Origin: Bacillota bacterium
Lineage (GTDB): Bacteria > Bacillota > Sulfobacillia > Sulfobacillales > JAIMBI01
NCBI GenBank assembly: GCA_021820465.1
Contig: JAKADP010000002.1
Coordinates: 1 to 64,000 of the forward strand
Length of the DNA stretch: 64,000 nucleotides
Reading direction: 5' to 3'
Each line of letters starts with the position of its first letter. Positions within the stretch are counted from its first letter, which is position 1. The notes beneath the pieces are model-generated. The model searched no databases. It saw only the letters and a list, made by a program, of their open reading frames with translations, and had not been told where the DNA came from. Position numbers and translations under genes: made by a program. Of the stretch, positions 57,120 through 64,000 are shown piece by piece.

Positions 57120-59443
57120 ACGCCCACGGCCTTGAGCGGCTGGAGTGGGGGCGCCTAGTAGAGCGCCTGGCCGTCTATGCGGATACCCCCGCCGGCAAGG
57201 CCCGGGTGCTGGCGACCGTTCCCGACCCGCACGCGGATTGGCTGAGTGAGCAGCAGCGCCTGTACGCGGCGGCGGCCGTCCATGCGCCGCTCCAGCAGCT
57301 GTCCCTGGCGGGGGCGGTGGACTTGGAGCCGCTGGTCGCTCGGGCGCGGAAGGGGGGCATGCTGCCTGCCGACGCGCTGTGGTCGGTCATGGCCACGCTG
57401 GAGCGCGGCCAAGCCCTGAAGGCGGCGCTCGCCGGGGCGGACAGCGGCGAGCTCTCGGCCCACCTCGGGCACTTCGAAGTCCCGGGCGGCCTCCGGCAGC
57501 GCATCGGGGCGGCGATCGTGGAGTCGGGAGCGGTGAAGGACAGCGCGAGTCCGGCCCTGGAGCGCATCCGCCGCGACATGGCGCGCCTGGAGGCGGAGAT
57601 TCAGGAGGTGCTTGACCGCCTCTTGCGGTCCCCGGCCTGGTCGGAGTACCTGCGGGAGCCCCTCGTAGCGCTGCGCCGCGGGCGGCGGGTGGTGCCTGTG
57701 AAGCGCTCGTTTGTCCACCAGGTGGGCGGCTTGGTGCATGACCAGTCGGGCAGCGGGCAGACGGTTTTCGTCGAGCCGGCCCCGGTGGTGGAGCGGCAAA
57801 ACCGCATTGCCGAGCTGGCGGCCGCCGAGGGGGCCGAAATTCTCCGCATTCTTCGGCAGCTGACGGCGGAGGTGGCGGCGCAGGAGATGGCGCTGCTGGC
57901 CATGAACGGCGCTCTGCTGGCGGCGGATGTGCTGTTGGCCAAGCTCCGCTGGGCGAGGCAAGCGGGGGCGGCGCTGCCGCAGTTGAGCCAAGACAGGCTG
58001 ACCCTGATAGACGCCCGCCACCCGCTGCTGGAGGAGCCCGTGCCGCTCACGGTCAGCGTGGGCGGCTCGCAGCGGGTGCTGGTGGTGACCGGACCAAACA
58101 CGGGCGGCAAAACCGTAGCGCTGAAGACGGTCGGGCTGCTGGTGGCGCTGGCGCTGTCCGGATGGCCCGTGCCGGCGCACCCCGACAGCGAGGTTCCGCT
58201 GTTTCAGGATATGTTTGCCGATATTGGCGACGAACAAAGCTTGGAGCAAAATCTCTCCACGTTCTCGGGTCACGTGCGCCAGTTGGTGCCCGTGGTGGCG
58301 GGCGCTAAGCCTGGCGTGCTGGTGCTGCTGGACGAAATCGGCGCCGGCACGGATCCGGAGGAGGGCGCGGCGCTGGCTCTAGCCCTCGTCGACCACCTCT
58401 TGGACTCGGGGGCGACGGCCGTGGTGACCACGCATTACGCTCGGGTCAAGTTGCTGGCGTATCGCGATCCGCGCGTGCAGAACGCGCGGATGGACTTCGA
58501 TCGAGAGCGCCTGATGCCAACCTACCGCCTGGTCATGGGGCAGCCGGGATCGTCGCAGGCCCTGTACATAGCCCGGCGCCTCGGACTTGACCCACAGATC
58601 CTGGACCGGGCGGAGCGGCATCTGGGTGAAGAAGGCGTCCGGGTGGACCGAGCCATTGGCGAGCTGGAGCGGGTGGAGCGCGAGCTCGCGCAGGCGCGGG
58701 ACGGGGTGGTGGCGGCCGAGCGGGCTCTGGCGGAGCGAGAAGCCGCCTTGAAGGCGGCTGAGGCGCGGCTGCTCGCCGAGCGAGCGAAGGATCGGGAGCG
58801 GCTGCGCCACGAGGTGCGCCGCCGGCTGGCTGACCTGGAGGCGCGGGCCGCGGCTGCGATCGCCGCGGCCCAAGCCGAGACGCGCGCCGAGCGGGAGCAC
58901 GCGCTGGCGGCCCTGCGGGCGGAGATGAAGAGCTGGGGCCGCTTCGAACAGGAGCTCAGCGACGGGCCGACGCCCGCCCGCTCCGGGGCGCCGCTGGCGG
59001 TGGGGCAGGCGGTGAGCGCCGCCGAGCTTCCCGAGCCGGGCCGCATCCTGTCGATCGAGCGCGGCCAGGCCACCGTCGAGGCGGCGGGGCGGCGCATTGT
59101 GCTGCCGGTGGCCAGCTTGGCTCCGGCCCGCAGCCCCCACCCCGCGCCGCGCCGCCGAGAACCCTCGCCCACGTGGGACGCGACGGGCATCGGCAGCGTG
59201 GGGATGGAGTGCGATCTGCGGGGCATGACCGTGCTGGAGGCGGTGGATGAGGTGGAGATGTATCTGGATCGCGCGGCCCGGGCGGGCCTGCCATTTGCCC
59301 GCCTGATCCACGGCCGAGGCACGGGGTCGCTCCGCCGGGCGGTCCAGGAGCATTTGGTGGGCCACCCGCATGTGGCCGGCTTTCGCTTGGGGCAGGCGGG
59401 CGAAGGCGGCGACGGCGTGACGGTGGTGCAGTTCCACCAGTGA
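57116..59443 (+). CDS. mutS2: Endonuclease MutS2
   Basis: MutS2 is a MutS-like ATPase with a C-terminal Smr nuclease domain; in Bacillus it acts on collided ribosomes and branched DNA. The 775-residue protein starts NAHGLERLEWGRLVERLAVYADTPAGK, has the core RRGRRVVPVKRSFVHQVGGLVHDQSGSGQTVFVEP, Walker A GPNTGGKTVALKT, the DEQSLEQNLSTFSGHV loop, Walker B LVLLDEIGAGTDPEEG, a long coiled coil (about 510-640) and the Smr domain ECDLRGMTVLEAVDEVEMYLDRA...RLIHGRGTGSLR. The D-L-R-G and H-G-x-G motifs of Smr are intact. GTG 57116 is coupled to the unknown gene before it. Confidence 0.96.
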   Translation: MNAHGLERLEWGRLVERLAVYADTPAGKARVLATVPDPHADWLSEQQRLYAAAAVHAPLQQLSLAGAVDLEPLVARARKGGMLPADALWSVMATLERGQALKAALAGADSGELSAHLGHFEVPGGLRQRIGAAIVESGAVKDSASPALERIRRDMARLEAEIQEVLDRLLRSPAWSEYLREPLVALRRGRRVVPVKRSFVHQVGGLVHDQSGSGQTVFVEPAPVVERQNRIAELAAAEGAEILRILRQLTAEVAAQEMALLAMNGALLAADVLLAKLRWARQAGAALPQLSQDRLTLIDARHPLLEEPVPLTVSVGGSQRVLVVTGPNTGGKTVALKTVGLLVALALSGWPVPAHPDSEVPLFQDMFADIGDEQSLEQNLSTFSGHVRQLVPVVAGAKPGVLVLLDEIGAGTDPEEGAALALALVDHLLDSGATAVVTTHYARVKLLAYRDPRVQNARMDFDRERLMPTYRLVMGQPGSSQALYIARRLGLDPQILDRAERHLGEEGVRVDRAIGELERVERELAQARDGVVAAERALAEREAALKAAEARLLAERAKDRERLRHEVRRRLADLEARAAAAIAAAQAETRAEREHALAALRAEMKSWGRFEQELSDGPTPARSGAPLAVGQAVSAAELPEPGRILSIERGQATVEAAGRRIVLPVASLAPARSPHPAPRRREPSPTWDATGIGSVGMECDLRGMTVLEAVDEVEMYLDRAARAGLPFARLIHGRGTGSLRRAVQEHLVGHPHVAGFRLGQAGEGGDGVTVVQFHQ

Positions 59444-59498
59444 GGCGGCCCCGACGGCGAGTCGAGCAGGCGGTCAGCCGAGGCGAAGGAGCGATGGC

Positions 59499-59963
59499 AT
59501 GGGATTGGGAGCGGGGTTTGATGCCCAAGGGCGCGTCGGGCCCACATTTGTGGGCACCGTGTATCCGTTTCAGCTGGATCATATGGGGCACATCAACATC
59601 CAATTCTATGTGGGGTTGTTTGACCAAGCCTCGTGGGGCTTCTTTGCATGGATGGGGCTCACCGCTGATCGGATTAGGGCCGAAAACGTCGGCATGGCGG
59701 CGTTGGTGCAGGAGAATCGGTTTCTGGCGGAGCTGCAGCCGGGGGTGAGTTTAGAAGCCTGGACGCGTGTGCTGGCCACTTCGAATAAGACGGTGAGGTA
59801 CCAGCACGACCTCCACCGGCGGGGCGGCGGCGACCCTCTGGTGGGGACGAGCGTCCTCACCGCAGCTTGCCTCGACCTCACCCGCCGCCGCGCCCGGCCG
59901 CTGCCGGACGACATTCGCCGGCGCCTGGACGACGCGGTCCACCGGGGCGGCGGCGGCCAGTGA
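59499..59963 (+). CDS. Acyl-CoA thioesterase (4HBT, hotdog fold)
   Basis: The 154-residue protein has the 4-hydroxybenzoyl-CoA thioesterase-type active site PFQLDHMGHINIQFYVGLFDQASWGFF, with the catalytic Asp and the helix that follows it, and further hotdog-fold strands (GVSLEAWTRVLATSNKTVRYQHDLHR). It would hydrolyse a short or aromatic acyl-CoA; the substrate is not evident. ATG 59499 follows GAAGGAG by 8 bases. It is a single gene between mutS2 and tyrS. Confidence 0.82.
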   Translation: MGLGAGFDAQGRVGPTFVGTVYPFQLDHMGHINIQFYVGLFDQASWGFFAWMGLTADRIRAENVGMAALVQENRFLAELQPGVSLEAWTRVLATSNKTVRYQHDLHRRGGGDPLVGTSVLTAACLDLTRRRARPLPDDIRRRLDDAVHRGGGGQ

Positions 59964-60123
59964 TTCCGCGCAAAGGGAGCCGCAGCAAGATGCGTTGGGG
60001 GGCACCTATGCTATGATCGCGCCAATTGCAAACTGTGCGGTTGATCCAGCGGCGCGCCGGGCCACGGCGCGTGTCGGCGGCGGCCCCCGCAGCGCATCGG
60101 CCGGGAAGGAGTTGGACCCACGC

Positions 60124-61341
60124 GTGAACGAGGTGCCGCCGTCTGTGCAGCGAGAGGCCGAGCGTCAGCTGGAGTGGCTAGTCGCCGGAGCCCTCGAGGT
60201 GCTGCAGCGCGACGAGCTGTTGGCCCGCTTGGCAGAGTCCCTCTGCACCAACCGCCCGCTGACCATTAAATTAGGATTGGACCCGACGGCGCCCGACATC
60301 CATCTGGGCCATGTCTTGGTGCTGGACAAGTTGCGCCAATTCCAGGACCTGGGGCACCGGGTTGTGCTGATTATTGGGGACTTTACCGCCCGCATCGGGG
60401 ACCCGAGCGGGCGTAGCCAGACGCGCCCCGCGCTCTCCGGTGAGGCCATTGCCGCGTTTGGACAGACGTATCTGGAGCAGGCCACGAAGATTCTGGATCC
60501 TGCTCGGCTGGAGTTGCGCCACAACCATGAGTGGCTGGCGCCCTTAGGGCTGGCCGATCTCATGGCGCTGATGTCGCGCATCACGCTGGCCCGCATGCTG
60601 GAGCGCGAGGATTTCCACACGCGCATGGCGGCCCACCAGCCGCTGCACCTGCACGAGTTGCTGTATCCCGTGATGCAGGCTTACGACTCGGTGGCCATTG
60701 AGGCGGATGTGGAGCTGGGCGGGCTGGATCAGAAGTTCAATTTCATGACGGCACGCCAGATCCAGGAGGCATCGGGCCAGGCTCCCGAGGTGGCCCTCCT
60801 GATGCCCATGCTGGTGGGGCTGGATGGCACCAAAAAAATGAGCAAGAGCCTGGGCAACTATGTGGGCATTACGGACGCCCCCGCCGACATGTATGGCAAA
60901 ACCATGTCGGTGCCCGACGCGCTGGTGGCGTCGTGGGGTGAGCGCGTGCTGGGCTGGCAGCCGGGCGACGCGGAGCGCCGCTTGGCTGGTGGTGAGCACC
61001 CGCGCGACCTCAAGGCCTCGCTCGCCGAAGGGGTGGTGGCGCGCTTCCATGGCGCCCAGGCCGCCGAAGAGGCGGCACAGGCCTTTCGGCAGACGTTTCG
61101 GGACGGGGAGGTGCCGGCCGACGCGCCGCAGATACCGCTGCCGGACGGCGCCGGCGCCGTAGCGGCGCTCGATATGGTGGCGGCGCTGCCAGGCGTGGGC
61201 TCGCGGGGGGAGGCCCGTCGCCTCCTGCAGCAAGGTGGGGTGACCGTGGATGGCCAGCGTGTCGACCTGGGAGACGTGGTGGCGGTGGCTCCCGGCAGTT
61301 GGGTGCGCATCGGGCGGCGGCGCTTTTTTCGGTATCAGTAA
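60124..61341 (+). CDS. tyrS: Tyrosyl-tRNA synthetase
   Basis: TyrRS charges tRNA-Tyr. The 405-residue class I enzyme has the HIGH-type motif in LGLDPTAPDIHLGHVLVLDKL, tyrosine-site residues in LLYPVMQAYDSVAIEADVELGGLDQKFNFM, KMSKS (TKKMSKSLGNYVGI) and a C-terminal S4 domain (GEARRLLQQGGVTVDGQRV). The overall pattern fits the TyrZ-like second class of bacterial TyrRS. GTG 60124 follows GGGAAGGAG; the track start at 59995 adds 43 residues of no family character. I find no T-box in the 160 bases upstream, in contrast to thrS and pheS. Confidence 0.94.
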   Translation: MNEVPPSVQREAERQLEWLVAGALEVLQRDELLARLAESLCTNRPLTIKLGLDPTAPDIHLGHVLVLDKLRQFQDLGHRVVLIIGDFTARIGDPSGRSQTRPALSGEAIAAFGQTYLEQATKILDPARLELRHNHEWLAPLGLADLMALMSRITLARMLEREDFHTRMAAHQPLHLHELLYPVMQAYDSVAIEADVELGGLDQKFNFMTARQIQEASGQAPEVALLMPMLVGLDGTKKMSKSLGNYVGITDAPADMYGKTMSVPDALVASWGERVLGWQPGDAERRLAGGEHPRDLKASLAEGVVARFHGAQAAEEAAQAFRQTFRDGEVPADAPQIPLPDGAGAVAALDMVAALPGVGSRGEARRLLQQGGVTVDGQRVDLGDVVAVAPGSWVRIGRRRFFRYQ

Positions 61342-61359
61342 AGGCGAGGTGACGGCAGG

Positions 61360-62094
61360 GTGGCGGCACGCGAAGAAGAAATGCTTGGATGGAAGCGATT
61401 GGAGCAAGGCCAGCTGGAGCGGGCGGAAGGGCACTTTCGGCGCTGTCTGGAAATGGACCCGGATCGCGTAGAAGCGTTAAATGGCTTGGGCCAGGTGTAT
61501 ATGGCGTGGGATGAGCTGGACGAGGCGGCCGAACTGTTCCAGATGGCGCTGGCCATCGCGGAGCCGCGGCTTCCGCGCGGCAAGCGCCGCACGGGGTGGC
61601 ATGACCCCCATGTGCGGCCCTACCTCAGGAGCCTGCACCTCTTGGCCATGACGCGCATCCGACGGGGGGCGTACGAATCCGCCGCTGAGCCCCTGGAGAC
61701 GATGCTGGCCTGGGATGCTACGGGAGTGGACGGGGAGGCGTACCTGCTGCTGGGCCAGTGCCGCCAGCGCTTGGGTCAGGTGGAAGTGGCGGATGCGTGC
61801 TATGAGAAGGCGCGCCTGAAGCACCCTCATGCCTGGTATCTCTACGGATTGACGCGGCTCTTGCTGGGGCACCGCCCGGAGGCGGCCCACTGCTTTAAGG
61901 CGGCCGTCGATGTCGTGCCGGAGGTGGCGCCGCTTCTGGCGTTTTATCCGCGCGTGGTCGGCATCGGCGGCGAGGGCGTTCCCCGCCACCGCCAGGCCGT
62001 GCAGTTTGTGAATGCCACCGTCGACCTGTTTACCCGCGACAGCCGAGCGCTGCTGCGCTCGCTTCTCACGGGCGAAGTGGCCAGCGCCCAGTGA
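61360..62094 (+). CDS. Tetratricopeptide repeat protein
   Basis: The 244-residue protein begins with clear TPR helices: EEEMLGWKRLEQGQLERAEGHFRRCLEMDPDRVEALNGLGQVYMAWDELDEAAELFQMALAI, and further repeats around GAYESAAEPLETML, YLLLGQCRQRLGQVEVADACYEKARLKHP and HRPEAAHCFKAAVDVVP. TPRs mediate protein contacts. No membrane anchor or catalytic domain is seen. It starts at GTG 61360, 18 bases after tyrS, and its stop overlaps the alternative GTG of nadE. It may act with either neighbour, but no link is known to me. Confidence 0.82.
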   Translation: MAAREEEMLGWKRLEQGQLERAEGHFRRCLEMDPDRVEALNGLGQVYMAWDELDEAAELFQMALAIAEPRLPRGKRRTGWHDPHVRPYLRSLHLLAMTRIRRGAYESAAEPLETMLAWDATGVDGEAYLLLGQCRQRLGQVEVADACYEKARLKHPHAWYLYGLTRLLLGHRPEAAHCFKAAVDVVPEVAPLLAFYPRVVGIGGEGVPRHRQAVQFVNATVDLFTRDSRALLRSLLTGEVASAQ

Positions 62095-62114
62095 CCGGCC
62101 GCGAGGCGGACCCC

Positions 62115-63851
62115 ATGACGCCCCCAGGCGACAGCCCGGCGCGCGTGCTGCGCGTGGGGCTGGCGCAGATTAACACCCTGGTCGGCGATCCCGCCGGCAA
62201 TGGGCGGCGGGTGGCGGCGGCTGTGGATGAGGCCGCGTCGCAGGGCGTGGGCGTGCTGGTATTTCCGGAGCTGACGCTCTCAGGCTATCCCCCAGAGGAT
62301 TTGCTCTTGCGCGCGGACTTTTTGGCCGCATGTGAGCAGGAGCTGGCCCGGGTGGCCGTGGCGAGTCGGGCGGTGCCGCTGGTGTTAGTGGGATTGCCGC
62401 GCGTCGGCCCCGGGGGATTGGAAAACAGTGCAGCGGCGCTGGCCGGCGGCAGGGTGGTGGCTTGCTATGCCAAGCAGCACCTGCCCAACTATGGCGTGTT
62501 TGACGAGGTCCGCTACTTTACCGCAGGCCAGGCTCCCTTGGTCCTGGCGCTCGCGGGCTGGCGCATTGGGGTCACCATCTGCGAGGATCTGTGGGTGTCG
62601 GACGGCCCGTGGCTCGAGGAGGCGCGCGCCGGCGCTGAGCTGTTGGTCAACCTGTCCGCTTCCCCCTACCAGCGGGGCCGACCCCGGCTGCGGGACCAAA
62701 TGTTGGGGGTCCGCGCCCTGGACGGCGAGGCGTACGTGGCCTCGTGCAATTTGGTGGGGGGCCAGGATGAGCTGGTCTTTGATGGGACATCGGGGATTTA
62801 CGACCCCGATGGCACCGCCCGGGCCCGGGCGGCCAGCTTCCAGGAGGTGTTGGTGGTCGCGGATCTTGACCCCACCCGGGTCGGGCATCGCCGCCGGCTG
62901 GATCGCCGCTGGCGCACCGGGGAGGCGGTCCCGGTGGTGGAAGTCCGCGGCGCCCCGGAGCCGCGGCCGGCGGCGCCCGCCGAGCCGAATGTGGTGCCCT
63001 GGCTGGACTCGGTGTCCGAGCTGCGCCAGGCTCTCGTTCTGGGCCTGCGCGACTATGTGGCCAAGAATGGGTTTCCTGGCGTGGTGCTGGGGCTGTCGGG
63101 CGGCATCGACTCGTCCGTGGCGGCGGTGCTGGCGGCGGATGCACTGGGCGCCGCCCGCGTCCACGGGGTGTTTCTCCCCTCGGCCATCACGTCGGCCGAA
63201 AGCCGGGAGGATGCCCAGCAGCTGGCGTCCGCACTGGGCATCGACTACCGGGAAATTGCCATTGCGGCGTCGTTTGAGGCGGTGCGGGCGGCGTTGGCCC
63301 CGTCGTTCGGCGACCGGCCGTGGGACGTGGCTGAGGAAAACTTGCAGGCTCGGCTGCGCGGCTTGCTGTGGATGGGCTTGTCCAACAAGTTTGGGTGGCT
63401 GGTGCTGGTGACCGGCAACAAGAGCGAAATGGCCACGGGCTATGCGACTCTATACGGGGATATGGCCGGGGGGCTGGCGGTTCTCAAGGATGTCTATAAG
63501 GAAGACGTGTATGCGCTGGCCCGCCACATGAACGCCGAGCAGATGGTGGTGCCGGCGCGGGTGCTGGAAAAGCCGCCGTCCGCCGAGCTGTCCCCCAATC
63601 AGCAGGATCAGGACAGCCTGCCTCCCTACCCGGTCCTCGACCCCATCCTGCGCGCTTACGTCGAAGAGGACTTATCCCCGGAGGCGCTGGCGGCGCGCGG
63701 GATGGATCCCGCCGCGGTCGACTTGGCGGTGCGCCTGGTGAACCGGTCCGAGTACAAGCGCCGCCAGGCGCCGATCGGGATTCGGGTGAGCGGGCGGGCC
63801 TTTGGCCGCGACCGCCGCATGCCTGTGACCGGGCACTTTCCCCGCCGCTGA
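62115..63851 (+). CDS. nadE: NAD+ synthetase (glutamine-hydrolysing)
   Basis: The last step of NAD synthesis. Residues 1-265 are a nitrilase-like glutaminase domain with the Glu-Lys-Cys triad in VFPELTLSGYPPEDLLL, CYAKQHLPNYGVFDE and GVTICEDLWV. Residues about 290-578 are the ammonia-dependent synthetase with the P-loop VVLGLSGGIDSSVAA and TGNKSEMATGYATLYGDMAGG. So the enzyme can use glutamine as nitrogen source. I prefer ATG 62115 (GAGGCGG upstream); GTG 62091, which overlaps the TPR gene stop, is possible and gives 586 residues. Confidence 0.95.
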   Translation: MTPPGDSPARVLRVGLAQINTLVGDPAGNGRRVAAAVDEAASQGVGVLVFPELTLSGYPPEDLLLRADFLAACEQELARVAVASRAVPLVLVGLPRVGPGGLENSAAALAGGRVVACYAKQHLPNYGVFDEVRYFTAGQAPLVLALAGWRIGVTICEDLWVSDGPWLEEARAGAELLVNLSASPYQRGRPRLRDQMLGVRALDGEAYVASCNLVGGQDELVFDGTSGIYDPDGTARARAASFQEVLVVADLDPTRVGHRRRLDRRWRTGEAVPVVEVRGAPEPRPAAPAEPNVVPWLDSVSELRQALVLGLRDYVAKNGFPGVVLGLSGGIDSSVAAVLAADALGAARVHGVFLPSAITSAESREDAQQLASALGIDYREIAIAASFEAVRAALAPSFGDRPWDVAEENLQARLRGLLWMGLSNKFGWLVLVTGNKSEMATGYATLYGDMAGGLAVLKDVYKEDVYALARHMNAEQMVVPARVLEKPPSAELSPNQQDQDSLPPYPVLDPILRAYVEEDLSPEALAARGMDPAAVDLAVRLVNRSEYKRRQAPIGIRVSGRAFGRDRRMPVTGHFPRR

Positions 63852-63941
63852 CCCTCCAGCGCGGGTCGTCCGATACAATAGGGCAGAAGTCATGCGCGGA
63901 GGGCCCAGGAGCGCGGTGCCGCGCAGGGAAGGGAGGTACCC

Positions 63942-64000
63942 ATGTCCGGTCATTCCAAGTGGGCCAACATCAAGCGCAAGAAAGCGAAAGTGGACGAAGC
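63942..64000 (+). CDS. YebC/PmpR family regulator, N-terminal fragment
   Basis: The first 19 codons, MSGHSKWANIKRKKAKVDE, match the invariant start of the YebC/PmpR family, which is cut off by the window end. Members act as transcriptional regulators or, as shown for some, help ribosomes through proline stretches. GGGAGG lies 6 bases before the ATG. A TACAAT box at 63874-63879 may belong to its promoter. Confidence 0.9.
   Translation, partial: MSGHSKWANIKRKKAKVDE

Noticed and set aside
59964-60123. A T-box leader in front of tyrS
   Set aside because: Many Firmicutes have one, but I find no AGGTGGNACCGCG core or U-tract terminator in this gap.

Overview
The window is about 64 kb of very GC-rich chromosomal DNA packed with housekeeping and metabolic genes. 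I see no insertion sequence, prophage or CRISPR array. The gene content points to a high-GC, deep-branching member of the Firmicutes (Bacillota), of the Sulfobacillus/Thermaerobacter/Symbiobacterium kind; this is an inference from content, not from a search. The clues are T-box leaders in front of thrS and pheS, two SAM-I (S-box) riboswitches, the Bacillus-type order infC-rpmI-rplT-spoU methylase-...-pheS-pheT-zapA-...-mutS2, a hemA-hemX-hemC-hemD-hemB cluster, and DUF881 and DUF309 proteins. GTG and TTG starts and 4-base ATGA/GTGA overlaps are common.

Layout. 1-1.05 kb: the end of an unknown gene and two small membrane-anchored paralogues. 1.2-6.4 kb (minus strand): an MFS exporter behind an ECF-type sigma factor with a long C-terminal extension, a cyclophilin, a lipoprotein and a lipoprotein beta-propeller. 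6.6-9.5 kb: tatC and a membrane-anchored HdrD/GlpC-like Fe-S oxidoreductase, ending in a classical terminator. 9.5-16.5 kb: accessory genes (DoxX, GNAT, epimerase, MFS, exported propeller), an MNT/HEPN toxin-antitoxin pair whose HEPN gene has an in-frame stop, DUF881 and a phospholipase-C-like protein. 16.5-20.8 kb: the TCA block icd-mdh-sucC-sucD. 20.9-26.3 kb: haem synthesis, hemA-hemX-hemC-hemD-hemB. 26.4-31 kb: a small ORF, selA, etfB-etfA and an exported protein. 31.0-31.3 kb: tRNA-Val, tRNA-Asp and tRNA-Phe.

31.9-42 kb holds methionine and fatty-acid metabolism: a MetY-CoA-binding fusion under one SAM-I riboswitch, a CocE-type hydrolase, then a second SAM-I riboswitch driving metX-hom, followed by DUF309, fabI and a 3-hydroxyacyl-CoA dehydrogenase. 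42-44.4 kb: a ClC chloride/proton antiporter and a MarR regulator, each with a matching palindrome at its promoter. 44.4-44.7 kb: tRNA-Gly, tRNA-Cys and tRNA-Val (minus strand). 45.5-64 kb is the translation/division/repair stretch: thrS (T-box), infC-rpmI-rplT, an rRNA methylase, a FUSC transporter, pheS-pheT (T-box), zapA, an unrecognised protein, mutS2, a thioesterase, tyrS, a TPR protein, nadE and the start of a yebC/pmpR gene cut by the window end.

How the parts fit: the Etf pair and the membrane Fe-S reductase could pass electrons from acyl-CoA oxidation to quinone. The TCA and haem genes feed respiration. The methionine genes are controlled by SAM at two independent leaders, one ending in a terminator and one in a hairpin that hides the ribosome binding site. 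No single spectacular new system is evident. The best leads are the MarR-ClC regulon, the MetY-CoA-binding fusion, the ECF factor with a zinc-motif extension, the HemD protein with a decayed SUMT half, the broken HEPN toxin, and a recurring style of strong hairpin without a U-tract placed right after stop codons.
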